A model generated the notes under the pieces. That model made no database searches, had not been told where the DNA came from, and was given only the letters and a program-made list of their open reading frames with translations. Positions 1 through 9,371 of a stretch of 64,000 nucleotides of DNA are shown piece by piece. The translations under genes and the position numbers were made by a program. How positions within the stretch are numbered: position 1 is the stretch's first letter; the number at the start of each line of letters is the position of its first letter. The DNA is from Campylobacterota bacterium (GTDB taxonomy: Bacteria; Babelota; Babeliae; Babelales; RVW-14), in the NCBI GenBank assembly GCA_020633995.1, contig JACKCO010000003.1, positions 558,001-622,000 on the forward strand, in the 5' to 3' direction.

Positions 1-2021
1 TCTAGACCGTGTTTTTTCATTTCTTCAATAACTGCTTGTCCTTCGGCAATCGTTCTGACAAACGGAATCATCAAAATTGCGTTTGTCAGGCCCATTTCGA
101 GGCGTATCTTTTTCATTGCAAGGCATTCAAGGGCAAAGGCATCTCTGTACAGATCATGAAAGTAACGTGATGCTCCTCGAAACCCAATCATGGGGTTCTC
201 TTCTTCTGGCTCAAAAAATTGGCCCCCAACAAGCTTGCGGTACTCATTGCTCTTAAAATCTGACAGACGAAAAATGACAGGTTTTGGATAAAAGGCCGCC
301 GCTATGGTGCCTGCTTCTTGCGCAAGCTTATCGATGAAAAATTGCTTTTTATCGTTATATTCGATTGTGAGTTTATCTATTTGATCACGTTCACCAGGGT
401 CTGTCACTTTTTCCGGGCAGACAAGTGCCATTGGGTGAACCTGAATGCTGCTGTTAATAATAAATTCCAAGCGAGCCAGACCGATGCCGTCTACGGGGAG
501 GTTGGCTAAATTAAAAGCCTCGTCTGGATTGCCTAAGTTCATAAAAATTTCAACGGAAGGTTTTGTGATATCTTGCACATTAATTTGTTTTACTTGAAAG
601 GGTATTGCACCGTCATAGACAATGCCAACTTCACCACTACTACAGTTGAGGGTGATTTCTTGGCCGGTTTTAATTTTTTCAGTGCCGTTGCCGGTTCCTA
701 CGATTGCCGGAATGCCAAGTTCTCTGCTGACAATTGCAGCATGACATGTTCGTCCTCCGCGGTTAGTAATAATGCCTCCTGCAAGCTTCATAATGGGCTC
801 CCAGTCTGGGTCGGTCATGTCTGTGACGATGATATCACCTTGTTTTACGGAGCCAATTTTTTCGGGTGATTGGATGACAAGGGCGTTGCCTACAACAATC
901 TTGCGGCCAACACTTTTGCCTTTAACAACTATTTTATTTGAGAGTGAGGCCTTATTTGCAATCGAGTACTCAGAGATTGTTTGGCTGTTTTCTTGTCGTG
1001 AGTGGACGGTTTCTGGGCGAGCTTGAACAATGTACAACTTGCCATCATTGCCATCTTTTGCCCACTCAATGTCCATGGGAGACCAGGTTCCCTTAAGCTG
1101 TGCGTAATAATTTTCAATGACCACTGCTTGGTGAGCAAGATCAAGCAGCTCCTGTTCTGATAGGCTATATTTAAGACGTTCGGCTGATTCAACGTCCACA
1201 ATTTTGGTTGGTTGTGCTGGAGCATCGGTGTAAATCATTTTGATTGTTTTACTGCCAAGGCGTTTTTTTAGAATTGGCTTATGGCCTTGCTCCAAGGTTG
1301 GTTTGTGGACATAAAATTCATCAGGGTCAACGCTGCCTTGGACTACTGTTTCTCCCAAACCATATGATGAGGTAATGTAGACGACGTCTTTAAAGCCACT
1401 TTCGGTGTCGAGTGTAAAAATAACACCGGCACATGCTTTGTCTGAGCGAACCATTTTTTGTACGCCTATAGAGAGGGCTATATCCATATGGTTAAAGCCT
1501 TTATCAATTCGATATGAAATAGCACGATTGGTGAAAAGTGAGGCAAAAGCACGACTACAAACGGCAAGAAGTGCGTCAATGCCTTGAATGTTAAGAAATG
1601 TTTCTTGTTGTCCTGCAAAGGATGCATCAGGTAAGTCTTCGGCCGTTGCTGACGAGCGTACCGCAACATCGCACTGTTTACCATATTTTTTTTCAAGTTC
1701 CTGGTACGCCTGTGTAACTTGTGCAACGATTTCGTCTGGCAGAGGTGCTTTGGTGATCAGAGTTCTAATTTGTTTGCCAGCGTCTGAGAGTGTATCAAGT
1801 TTCTTTTTATCGATACGGCCAAGCAGCGTTTTAATTTGGCCGGTTAAGTTATTGTCGTGTAGGTGCTTCCAATATGCATTAGCGGTAATGGCAAACCCTG
1901 AAGGAATGAGTACATTTTTGCTTGATAATGCATGAATCATTTCGCCCAGTGAGGCATTTTTTCCACCAACTTGGGCGATGTCGGTCATTCGAATGGAGTC
2001 AAAATGTTTTATAAACTGCAT
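1..2021 (-). CDS. ppsA: Phosphoenolpyruvate synthase (5' part; 3' end beyond window)
   Basis: PEP synthase converts pyruvate plus ATP to PEP, AMP and phosphate, a cytosolic gluconeogenic step. About 673 residues are visible, reading leftward from an ATG at 2021; the E. coli enzyme has 792, so roughly the last 120 residues of the PEP/pyruvate-binding barrel lie outside. The N-terminal ATP-grasp domain carries AVRSSATAEDLPDASFAGQQ near residues 115-135. The swivelling domain carries GGRTCHAAIVSRELG with the phosphorylated histidine at residue 427 (codon 741-743), close to His421 of E. coli. The frame is open throughout. The gene follows the ankyrin gene at 2126-3835 on the same strand after about 100 bases. 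The GGRTCHA signature favours PpsA over pyruvate phosphate dikinase. Confidence 0.95.
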   Translation of the reverse strand, partial: MQFIKHFDSIRMTDIAQVGGKNASLGEMIHALSSKNVLIPSGFAITANAYWKHLHDNNLTGQIKTLLGRIDKKKLDTLSDAGKQIRTLITKAPLPDEIVAQVTQAYQELEKKYGKQCDVAVRSSATAEDLPDASFAGQQETFLNIQGIDALLAVCSRAFASLFTNRAISYRIDKGFNHMDIALSIGVQKMVRSDKACAGVIFTLDTESGFKDVVYITSSYGLGETVVQGSVDPDEFYVHKPTLEQGHKPILKKRLGSKTIKMIYTDAPAQPTKIVDVESAERLKYSLSEQELLDLAHQAVVIENYYAQLKGTWSPMDIEWAKDGNDGKLYIVQARPETVHSRQENSQTISEYSIANKASLSNKIVVKGKSVGRKIVVGNALVIQSPEKIGSVKQGDIIVTDMTDPDWEPIMKLAGGIITNRGGRTCHAAIVSRELGIPAIVGTGNGTEKIKTGQEITLNCSSGEVGIVYDGAIPFQVKQINVQDITKPSVEIFMNLGNPDEAFNLANLPVDGIGLARLEFIINSSIQVHPMALVCPEKVTDPGERDQIDKLTIEYNDKKQFFIDKLAQEAGTIAAAFYPKPVIFRLSDFKSNEYRKLVGGQFFEPEEENPMIGFRGASRYFHDLYRDAFALECLAMKKIRLEMGLTNAILMIPFVRTIAEGQAVIEEMKKHGL

Positions 2022-2125
2022 GGTGTGCCTTTGCATAAAAGAGCAGTGTTTCGTTTGGTAACAATAAGGTAAAGTATAGCCAGTTACGCTAAAAAGTAAG
2101 AAAAGTTTTTTTAAGCTTTCTTGTT

Positions 2126-3835
2126 TTAAATAATGCTGCACCAGCTGTTGTTATTTTTACGGCGCTCTCGGGGTGATCCCTCTTCTACCTCAAACCTTTC
2201 AAGTCTTGTAATGTTTATTCTTGTTTCATTTTGTGTGGCTCCTCGTGAGAGCAAAATGTTTTCTGCCAGGATGTTACCGCATTGCTGGGCCTTTGTTAAC
2301 GGAGATTGCAGGTTCTTGTTTTGTGCATTGACGTTAGCACCTGAATCGATAAGAACTGTACAAACACCGGGGTCTTTTTTGTTAAGGGCTGCATAATGTA
2401 GCGGTGTATTATTTTGTATATCAGGTGTGTTAATAGCGTTGCCGGCGTATCTGAGGAGCTCTGTGACTGTTGTAATATTGCTATACCGTGCTGCGTAGTG
2501 GAGGGGGAGTATGTTTTGCATAGAATATCCCCAATCTGTTTGCACACCCAGTTGCATGAGTAGGCGAATGGTTACAATATCGTTTTGTTGCAGAGCTATG
2601 AGTAAAGGCGTCAGTCCCTGAGGATCGTAAGCGTGTATGTTGTAATCATTGTCGTCGTTATTATAGTAATGCGCGAAGTACTCAAGCAAGTCAGTCCATC
2701 CTTGCCGAACTGCGGTGTGAATTGGGAAATAGCGTGCTGTCAGTGACGAAGGTCGAGCTCCATATTGAAGTAAGATATTGAGCGCTCGTTGGTGATCAAG
2801 TGTGTGTGTGGTATGTGAAAGGAGAATGTCCATGGCCGTTGTATTGTTTTTTGGGTTTGCAGTATTTGCGTCTACGCCAGACCAACATAAAAAACCGATA
2901 AGGTCTGGCATGACTGCCTGCGCAGCATAGTGGAGGGTGCTATTACCTGCATTATCTTGTGCATGGAGATAATCACTGCTGTGACGCTCTTTCATTTTTT
3001 CTGCGTATAGAGCGATAAAGTTTTGGTTTTTATGTTGTATTGCGCAATGGAATGGGGTTTGCCCTTTTCTGTTAGGTGTTTCGAGATTAGAATTGAGTTT
3101 TTGGAAAATGGTTTTAAGTGTTTGAGCGTCCAGTTGAGGAGATCCTGCTGCTATGTGTAGGAGCGTTCTTCCTTGTTCGTCTTTTAGAGCACTATTGGTG
3201 TGTTGTAGCAACTGAGTAAATACTTCGCGGGTGCCCTGTTGTAGTGCCAAGTGTTGTGGGAAAAGAGCACGTGGATGATAACCAAAAATAGTCTGATATT
3301 GTTCTTCTGAAAAAACTTGTTGAGCTAGATGAAAAATTGAATTTTCAAGCGTTGGTAGTTGCTGCATGGTCGTTCGAAGCCTGTAGTTTTGGGTTGACTG
3401 AGCTAACTGCATCCAAACATCGCCAAAGTCAATCCTGTAATGTTTCATTGCAGCAACGACTCTTGTTGCTAGGTAGGCACTTTTTGTTTCACAGGCTATG
3501 ACCAGAAGAGTTGGACGATTGGTCATAGGTTCTTTTTTTTGTAAAGTGGGCAGATGGTTTAAGATGGTTTTCAGATGTTCTTGAATGGTTTTGTCACTAC
3601 TGATGTCAAGGTGATCGACCTTTTCTTTCTCGGCAATTTTTTGAAAGGCGTCAGGATAGTTCTCTAGGTTCATACACATGTCAATGGTATTTTCAGCTAG
3701 GAGTCGAACACTAGGTGATTGATCATCGGTGATCTGAAATCCCCCCCCCGATCCACGACGTATGACCTTTTGCATTGTGTGAGCTTGATTGATTATAAAG
3801 AAAGTACATGCAGTAAGGAGATGAAGCTTCTTCAT
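2126..3835 (-). CDS. Exported ankyrin-repeat protein with C-terminal CSII
   Basis: 569 residues. The N-terminus (MKKLHLLTACTFFIINQAHT) looks like a Sec signal peptide, so the protein probably leaves the cytosol. From about residue 190 to 540 there are nine or ten ankyrin-type repeats, the clearest being GNSTLHYAAQ, NILPLHYAARY and NNTPLHYAALNK followed by GANVNAQN. Ankyrin stacks bind proteins and are common among effectors of intracellular bacteria. Residues before 190 have no recognised domain. The C-terminus is basic and Asn-rich and ends in SWCSII, placing a Cys four residues from the end as in a eukaryotic CaaX prenylation signal; see findings. AAGAGA precedes the ATG. The partner is unknown. 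Confidence 0.85.
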   Translation of the reverse strand: MKKLHLLTACTFFIINQAHTMQKVIRRGSGGGFQITDDQSPSVRLLAENTIDMCMNLENYPDAFQKIAEKEKVDHLDISSDKTIQEHLKTILNHLPTLQKKEPMTNRPTLLVIACETKSAYLATRVVAAMKHYRIDFGDVWMQLAQSTQNYRLRTTMQQLPTLENSIFHLAQQVFSEEQYQTIFGYHPRALFPQHLALQQGTREVFTQLLQHTNSALKDEQGRTLLHIAAGSPQLDAQTLKTIFQKLNSNLETPNRKGQTPFHCAIQHKNQNFIALYAEKMKERHSSDYLHAQDNAGNSTLHYAAQAVMPDLIGFLCWSGVDANTANPKNNTTAMDILLSHTTHTLDHQRALNILLQYGARPSSLTARYFPIHTAVRQGWTDLLEYFAHYYNNDDNDYNIHAYDPQGLTPLLIALQQNDIVTIRLLMQLGVQTDWGYSMQNILPLHYAARYSNITTVTELLRYAGNAINTPDIQNNTPLHYAALNKKDPGVCTVLIDSGANVNAQNKNLQSPLTKAQQCGNILAENILLSRGATQNETRINITRLERFEVEEGSPRERRKNNNSWCSII

Positions 3836-3946
3836 GATATCTCTTTGCTTATAAAAAAGGTTATTTTTTTATCTAACTGAAAATAAATGAACCTACTTTT
3901 TGCAAACCAGACTGTGGAGAGGGGAAAGTGCTGATCTGTAGGCGTT

Positions 3947-3974
3947 TTGAGTAATTTTTGCATTGTGGTATGCT
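3947..3974 (+). promoter_or_regulatory. Candidate sigma-70 promoter for the peroxiredoxin gene
   Basis: TTGAGT, a 16-base gap and TATGCT lie about 50 bases before the peroxiredoxin start and on the correct strand. Both boxes match the consensus at four of six positions. Read by eye only. Confidence 0.35.
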
Positions 3975-4024
3975 AAAAGTCAATGGTTTGTTATTTCATC
4001 AATAATCATTATTTGGAGGTCTTT

Positions 4025-4549
4025 ATGACGTATAAGAATGCACTGCTATTGCTCGGATTCGTCCTTGCTGCTATAACCTTTGCGGGAGGGGATTGCATGG
4101 CAAAGGTGCTTAAGGTTGGCGCTCAGGCACCAGCGTTTTCATTAAAAGATGAAAATGGTAATTTTCAATCGCTTGAAGATATGCTTAAAAAATCTGACAA
4201 AGTTCTCATCTATTTTTATCCAATGGATGGCACACCTGGCTGCACTAAGCAGGCATGTAACTTGCGAGATAATATTGCTGATCTTAAAAAAGCAGGTATT
4301 GGTGTGTGGGGTATTTCTTATGATTCAGTTAAGAGCCATAAGAAGTTTAAGGAAAAACATAATCTTTCGTTTTCATTGTTGAGTGATATTGACAAGAAAG
4401 TTGCAAAAAAATATGGTGCAAAACGAGGTCTGCTTCCAGTTCCTAAGCGCATTAGTTATCTTATCAGCAAAGATGGTATCATTGAGGCAGTGTTTAAAGA
4501 TGTTGATGTTTCACAGCATGCGCAAAACATTTTAGATGCGATTAAGTAA
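4025..4549 (+). CDS. Exported peroxiredoxin of the BCP/PrxQ type
   Basis: 174-residue thiol peroxidase that would reduce hydrogen peroxide and alkyl hydroperoxides. The motif DGTPGCTKQACNLRD holds the peroxidatic Cys and a second Cys five residues on, the atypical two-Cys arrangement of the BCP/PrxQ subfamily; a thioredoxin-like reductant is expected. A hydrophobic N-terminal stretch of about 25 residues precedes the usual BCP start (AKVLKVGAQAPAFSLKDENG). BCP is normally cytosolic, so this copy probably works in the periplasm or outside the cell. The chosen ATG has GGAGG at the right distance; an in-frame ATG 14 codons upstream has no such site. The Cys near the signal lacks a proper lipobox. 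A terminator follows. Confidence 0.9.
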   Translation: MTYKNALLLLGFVLAAITFAGGDCMAKVLKVGAQAPAFSLKDENGNFQSLEDMLKKSDKVLIYFYPMDGTPGCTKQACNLRDNIADLKKAGIGVWGISYDSVKSHKKFKEKHNLSFSLLSDIDKKVAKKYGAKRGLLPVPKRISYLISKDGIIEAVFKDVDVSQHAQNILDAIK

Positions 4550-4557
4550 ATTAGATC

Positions 4558-4582
4558 GGGGGCAAAATTGCCCCCTTTTTTT
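4558..4582. terminator. Rho-independent terminator between convergent genes
   Basis: Stem GGGGGC/GCCCCC with an AAAATT loop, followed by seven T. It ends the peroxiredoxin transcript and abuts the stop of the convergent gene at 4581, so it may serve both directions. Confidence 0.85.
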
Positions 4583-6545
4583 ATTCGAGTGTGTCTGATG
4601 CTTCTTTTTCTGCTATTTTTTCTTCTTCTTTGAGCGCATAAATTCTAATGTCAGTAAAATCTACTGCCTCGTAGCCACTAAAACCAACGTATTCAATATT
4701 TTTTACTGGTGTTGCGTTGCGCCAAGTTCCTAGTGGATTTTTGCCGATGAGGTCAGTTAGCTTTTTGTCGTAGTTCTCGCTTCCTATTTTTTCTTCATCA
4801 ATTTTTCCAAACGACATAACCCCATTATCAATCATGACCCAGTAAAGTTCCTCAGTGTTAACTTTAACCATGGCCAGTGGGTTTTGATGAGCGTGAATCC
4901 AATAAGCTTGATCATCATTGCAATTAGTGCCACTCAAACGTGTTTTAGAGTTATTCCATCCGCCGAAGAGAAACATGAGGTGGTTGATATTTTTGTTTGC
5001 ATGAAAATAGAAGTTATGTAGATGCTCGCGCTCTTCTTTTTCTCCAAGCGTGAAGAGATCGTCTTTGTATTTTTCAGTAAAAAGTACATAAATATCGCGC
5101 CAATGGGCTCGGGCCTTAAACGTTACAGCCCCACGGTTTTTTTCTGGAAGTTTCCATTCTTGGCGAAAGCTGACAATCTGTTGCCCTTGCTTGTGAGCAT
5201 GGTACTTATGTTCAAAGAAATCAGGTTCTTTTAACTGATGAAATTTTTTATGGAGTGAGACGGGAGTTGGCTTTTCTTCAAATGGAAAGACTTTAATATT
5301 TTTGTATTCAATGTCATGATGTTCCCATCCGCTGAACCCAAAGTATCCAACCTTAGTTGCTTTTCTGAAGTCAAAGTTTTGATCCTTTCTAAACATCTCT
5401 TGATCTTGCCAACGTAGTATTTCATTAACACCAACTTCTATATTGCCGTTTTCGTCAAGGGTGTCTGCTTTGCCCATGCTTATAATACCATTGTTGACTG
5501 CTATCCAGTAATGTTCTTCATCTTTGTCTGCTATCATTGCTGCTGGATTTTGATCCTTAAATATCCAACAATAGTGAGGTGCTTCACCATCGTGTCTATT
5601 CTCTCTTCGAATTGTAAAACGTGTATTGTTCCAGCCACCAATGGTGAGGTGGTACATGTGATGTGGAAGGTCTTGTGGTTTAATCGAGAAAGAAACCATT
5701 ATGTCGGCAGGATAGTTAAGGCCGGGGTTGTACGGTTTTTTGACGGTAAATTGAAGAGCGCCTCTACCCACATCTGGTAGTTTCCATGACTTGTGATATT
5801 GTGTTTGGGCAGGGTTGTAAAAGCGCATTTTGTCGTAAAGATCTTGATTGTCTTGAGGCTTTATTTCTTTCCACTTAGGATCTGTTGGATCATTAGTTTC
5901 AGACTTATAGAATTTGTTATTTGCGTGAGTACCGTAGAGTTGATCATTTTCAAATACAAGATTATGAAGTCCACCACTGACTTGTCTCCAAGTTTTACCT
6001 CCAGGTTCGCCTTGTGTGATGCCTTCGCGAAAGTATATATTACCGTTTTTATTAATACCCCACACGCCTTTGTCTGGGTGAACGGCAAGATTTCTTAAGC
6101 CTCCATCAACCTCTTTCCATTCAGCGTTTTCATTTGCCTTGACAAGTATGTTGAGGTCACCGTGAAATTTGTCTCCCAATGTCCAGATTGCACCGTGCGG
6201 TGCGTTCTTTAGTGGGGTGAATGAGCGTAGGTAATTGTGACGTCTGAAAAAGAACTCTGCGTGATCTGGTACAACAGGATCTCCAGTGGTTATTCGATTA
6301 TCGGAAATGCCTTTTTTTGTTTTATCTTCTTTTTTTTCGTCTTTGTCGCTTTCTTGTTTTGGTGTTTTAGATTTTGTTTTTTCCCCTTTCGCTTCTTCCA
6401 GTTCCTCTTTAAGAGACGTAAGTTTTTTTTGCCATTTTTTGATATCTTCTATAATTTCTTTTTGAGTTCGCCCATCTACACGTTGCATTGTCTGACTGAA
6501 TAAGAGGCAGACAGAGAATAATATTTTTAGCGTTTTATTTTTCAT
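4581..6545 (-). CDS. Exported tectonin plus two farnesoic-acid-methyltransferase-like domains
   Basis: 654 residues with a signal peptide (MKNKTLKILFSVCLLFS) and a charged, probably coiled-coil stretch to about residue 80. Residues ~112-220 read as tectonin beta-propeller repeats: paired EWKEVDGGLRNLAV / GVWGINKNGNIYFREGI and TWRQVSGGLHNLVF / LYGTHANNKFYKS. Two copies of a module follow at ~235-410 and ~455-640, each with a GGWNN motif and later a YWIAVNNGIISMG-like segment. These resemble the farnesoic acid O-methyltransferase-like domain (Pfam Methyltransf_FA), known mostly from animals. That domain has no SAM-binding motif and its activity is disputed, so a ligand- or glycan-binding role is likelier. 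AAAGGAGC precedes the ATG. The next gene upstream is a shorter paralogue. Confidence 0.75.
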   Translation of the reverse strand: MKNKTLKILFSVCLLFSQTMQRVDGRTQKEIIEDIKKWQKKLTSLKEELEEAKGEKTKSKTPKQESDKDEKKEDKTKKGISDNRITTGDPVVPDHAEFFFRRHNYLRSFTPLKNAPHGAIWTLGDKFHGDLNILVKANENAEWKEVDGGLRNLAVHPDKGVWGINKNGNIYFREGITQGEPGGKTWRQVSGGLHNLVFENDQLYGTHANNKFYKSETNDPTDPKWKEIKPQDNQDLYDKMRFYNPAQTQYHKSWKLPDVGRGALQFTVKKPYNPGLNYPADIMVSFSIKPQDLPHHMYHLTIGGWNNTRFTIRRENRHDGEAPHYCWIFKDQNPAAMIADKDEEHYWIAVNNGIISMGKADTLDENGNIEVGVNEILRWQDQEMFRKDQNFDFRKATKVGYFGFSGWEHHDIEYKNIKVFPFEEKPTPVSLHKKFHQLKEPDFFEHKYHAHKQGQQIVSFRQEWKLPEKNRGAVTFKARAHWRDIYVLFTEKYKDDLFTLGEKEEREHLHNFYFHANKNINHLMFLFGGWNNSKTRLSGTNCNDDQAYWIHAHQNPLAMVKVNTEELYWVMIDNGVMSFGKIDEEKIGSENYDKKLTDLIGKNPLGTWRNATPVKNIEYVGFSGYEAVDFTDIRIYALKEEEKIAEKEASDTLE

Positions 6546-6602
6546 TCAAGCTCCTTTTACAACTCGTCATCCTTTGGTTAAACCAGAGGATCTCTCATTT
6601 TT

Positions 6603-7913
6603 TTACTCTAGTTCATCCGTTTCTTCTTTTTCCTTTACTTCTTCTTTTTCGGCTTCTTTTAATGCATAGATTTTAATATCTTTGAAAAAGGCTCCATAGT
6701 CTCCACTTCCAAAACCGAAGTAACTCACGGGGTTAATTTTTTTAAGTGGTCGCCATTCGTAGAGCTTCTTTTTACCGATGTCAGTGCCAAAGCCGAAAGA
6801 AAAGACACCATCTTTGATCATGAACCAATACTCTGTTGGTTCATTAGGCTTAATTTTCATGTTAGGATTTTCTTTGTTGTAGATCCAGGTAGATCCCCCA
6901 TTGGGATGAGCACTGATACGTGTTTTTTCATTTTTCCAGGCATCCCAGGTGAGCAAGATGGCGTGCTCTTTTTCATCATTGAACTCGCTGTAGGTTTTTT
7001 TACCGAGCATTTTTTCGGCAAAAGCAACGTACACTTCGTTGGTTGCTTGGACAGTGCATGTGATAGCTCCGTTGTTTGGTTCAGGCAGCTTCCAAGCCTC
7101 GTTAAAGGTTGCGGTTTCATCCTCTCCTTGTATGTCTTCCTGATAATGATGGGTGTGAAGCTTTGGTTCTTTGACTTTGTCGAACTCTTTATGCAGAGAG
7201 TAAGGAGTTTTTTCTTCAGGTGCTGCAAATATTTTGATATCCTCAATTAGTGCTTTTTCAGCAAATCCAAAATGTGTTAAGTTTGGAATTTTTTTCTTTG
7301 GTTCTTGCCAGCGCCAAACTTCGTTTTCTCCTATGTTTTCAGATTGCCCGAAAGAAATGACCCCGTCGTACACCCTAAACCAATAGGTACCAGCTTTAAG
7401 CATAGCTTCTGGGTTTTGTTCCTTTTTTACTTCATTTTGCCCCTTGCCATCCTTGCCGCGCCTTATCCATGTTGCAGTATTTCCTTCTCCTCCAAGCACG
7501 AGCTTGTAGCCTTTGTCTTCGTCCAGAGATTTGTTTTCTGAGAACATAACGTCGACGTCCGCTAAAGGATTTTTGTCAACAGCCTTTATACTGAATTGTA
7601 CAATGCCTCGACCGGGCTCAGGTAGCTGCCATGAGTCGTCAAATTGTATATGGTATTTGCCTCCGGTGAATTTGTATGACGTTTTTGCTGGGATGACTGG
7701 CGTAAGATCTTGGGCTGCTGACGTGCTTGATTTTTTTTCAGAGGCTTCTTTTGAGGGAGAATCTTGTTTACTTTCCTGTAATTCTTTTTTGAGCTTTTTT
7801 AGTTCTTCCTGTGCTTTCTTGATTTCCTCAACTATTTCTTTAACTTCTCGCGCTGGTAATATGAGAGGAAAGGTCGATATTGTAAACAGGAACAAAAAAA
7901 GTTTACATTTCAT
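6603..7913 (-). CDS. Exported protein with two farnesoic-acid-methyltransferase-like domains
   Basis: 436 residues; a shorter paralogue of the next gene (4581-6545) that lacks the tectonin part. It has a signal peptide ending near LPAREVK, a Lys/Glu-rich heptad stretch (residues ~22-60) that predicts a coiled coil, and two tandem modules at ~80-215 and ~245-425. Each module contains a long beta-rich segment with WQLPEPGRGIVQFSIKA-type strands, a YWFRVYDGVISFGQ-type strand and a closing segment such as VSYFGFGSGDYGAFFKDIKI. AGAGGTG lies ahead of the ATG. The two genes are 57 bases apart and probably co-transcribed. No catalytic residues can be assigned; carbohydrate or lipid binding is a guess. 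Confidence 0.7.
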   Translation of the reverse strand: MKCKLFLFLFTISTFPLILPAREVKEIVEEIKKAQEELKKLKKELQESKQDSPSKEASEKKSSTSAAQDLTPVIPAKTSYKFTGGKYHIQFDDSWQLPEPGRGIVQFSIKAVDKNPLADVDVMFSENKSLDEDKGYKLVLGGEGNTATWIRRGKDGKGQNEVKKEQNPEAMLKAGTYWFRVYDGVISFGQSENIGENEVWRWQEPKKKIPNLTHFGFAEKALIEDIKIFAAPEEKTPYSLHKEFDKVKEPKLHTHHYQEDIQGEDETATFNEAWKLPEPNNGAITCTVQATNEVYVAFAEKMLGKKTYSEFNDEKEHAILLTWDAWKNEKTRISAHPNGGSTWIYNKENPNMKIKPNEPTEYWFMIKDGVFSFGFGTDIGKKKLYEWRPLKKINPVSYFGFGSGDYGAFFKDIKIYALKEAEKEEVKEKEETDELE

Positions 7914-8013
7914 GAGGCACCTCTTAATTAAAACTTGTTTGTTTAATTTTTTAGTAATCGAATAGCAACATCACTTTTTATTGTATGAAGATGGGGTTTC
8001 TTATTTCAATAAA

Positions 8014-8042
8014 TTTAACAATTGCGTTTTTTACAGTATGCT
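8014..8042 (+). promoter_or_regulatory. Candidate promoter for the glycosyltransferase gene
   Basis: TTTAAC, 17 bases, then TATGCT, about 40 bases before the GTG start at 8081. The spacing is ideal but both boxes are only moderate matches. Confidence 0.3.
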
Positions 8043-8080
8043 GAGAGCATTATTCTTCAAGATAATGAGAAAGGAGTTTT

Positions 8081-9172
8081 GTGGAACGAGAGAATCGTCT
8101 GTTAGTTCTGGTCTACGATGGCATTAATAACTCTGTCTTTCAAAGCCAAGTTTTTCAGCCACTTGTTGAGCAATGTCGTGAAAATAGAAATCTTGTGGTT
8201 ACGCTTGTATCATTTGAAAATGAGTCTATTTTACCGTGTGTTTTAGCTCAGCTTGAGCAGCATGGTATTGCCATTGAGGTTAAAATTTTTAAAAGACCAA
8301 GATTTGTGGGCATCTTAAGTTTGTGGCCGGCAGTACTGCGCGTTGCTCACTTGCTTTGCAGTAAGCGGTATGATCGTATACTTGCTCGAGGGCCATTGGC
8401 TGGATATATAGCATTCAAGGGACTGAGCCTAGCCCAAAAAAAACCATCACTGCGCGGTTACAGCCCTACGGTGATGGTGCAGGCACGTGGCCTTTGTGCT
8501 CAAGAATATTGGTTTGCGCATATGCACGCTAGTGCGGGGCTTGTGCATAAACTTATCCGCTCGTGTATGTACAAATCGCTTGCGCGCCTTGAGCGCAAAG
8601 TATATGCGGCCGCCTACACCAGTAACCCATTTACTATTGAGTCGGTCAGTCCTGCACTTAAACAATACCTGGTTAGGCATTTTGGAGCTCGGACAAGCGG
8701 TATTTGCATAGCCGACAAAGATATTCCAAAACAGGTAGATAAAGGCCAAGTTTCTGTATGGCGAGAGCAAACTCGACAGGAATTGAATATTCCCGAACAG
8801 GCCTATGTATATTGCTATAGTGGCTCGTTTAAGCCGTGGCAATGTGCACGGGAAAGTATCGAATACGTTGCAAAGCAGTTTGAGAAAAATGATCAGGCCA
8901 TTTTTTTGGTACTTTCTTCAAATAAACAGCAATTTGAGGGGGCGTGTAAGGCGAGTAATATAGATATGGCGCGTGTACGGATTGTATCCGTTGAGCCTGG
9001 CGATGTTACAAGGTATTTAGCGGCGGCTGATGTGGGCTTGCTATTGCGCCACAAAGATCCGCTGAATTGGGTGTCGCGGCCAACTAAGTTGCTGGAATAT
9101 CAGGCCGTCGGCCTTAAAATAGTACACAACAATACGATAGCACTGCTCAGTGAGAATAGCAGGCAAGATTGA
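8081..9172 (+). CDS. GT-B fold glycosyltransferase
   Basis: 363 residues, no signal peptide or membrane span, so probably cytosolic or membrane-associated. The C-terminal half has the layout of a GT4-type (group 1) glycosyltransferase: a YVYCYSGSFKPWQ strand-loop, a VRIVSVEPGDVTRYLAAADVGLL segment that matches the helix before the donor site, and SRPTKLLEYQAVGLKIV, which corresponds to the conserved nucleotide-sugar-binding P.K..EY.A.G motif. The acceptor and sugar cannot be told from sequence. The start is GTG with AAAGGAG six bases upstream. The gene stands alone between the exported-protein pair and topA, and no terminator is obvious after its TGA stop. Confidence 0.75.
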   Translation: MERENRLLVLVYDGINNSVFQSQVFQPLVEQCRENRNLVVTLVSFENESILPCVLAQLEQHGIAIEVKIFKRPRFVGILSLWPAVLRVAHLLCSKRYDRILARGPLAGYIAFKGLSLAQKKPSLRGYSPTVMVQARGLCAQEYWFAHMHASAGLVHKLIRSCMYKSLARLERKVYAAAYTSNPFTIESVSPALKQYLVRHFGARTSGICIADKDIPKQVDKGQVSVWREQTRQELNIPEQAYVYCYSGSFKPWQCARESIEYVAKQFEKNDQAIFLVLSSNKQQFEGACKASNIDMARVRIVSVEPGDVTRYLAAADVGLLLRHKDPLNWVSRPTKLLEYQAVGLKIVHNNTIALLSENSRQD

Positions 9173-9371
9173 TAAAGTTGGTAAATGCAGGATCTTTGTT
9201 TAAAAATAATATTGATTTGACAAATAAAAAATAAAATGTCTAGACTGGGGATAGTCTCACTATTTATTTGGTAAAACTCTTTGACAAAAGTCAGCAGCAT
9301 GGTAAAAAAAAAGACTTACAAAATATACTGATGGTAAAGTAAGGTGTAAATATGTATTTTGGGGATAGGGC

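Noticed and set aside
4025..4110. Lipoprotein signal in the peroxiredoxin (Cys near the end of the signal)
   Set aside because: The residues before the Cys (AGGD) do not fit a lipobox, so an ordinary signal peptide is likelier.
4581..7913. True farnesoic acid methyltransferase activity
   Set aside because: The domain has no SAM-binding motif; the family name is historical, so I claim only domain resemblance.
7513..7965. 150-codon plus-strand frame across the start of the gene at 6603-7913
   Set aside because: Mirror of the conserved domain on the other strand; no family resemblance and no ribosome-binding site.
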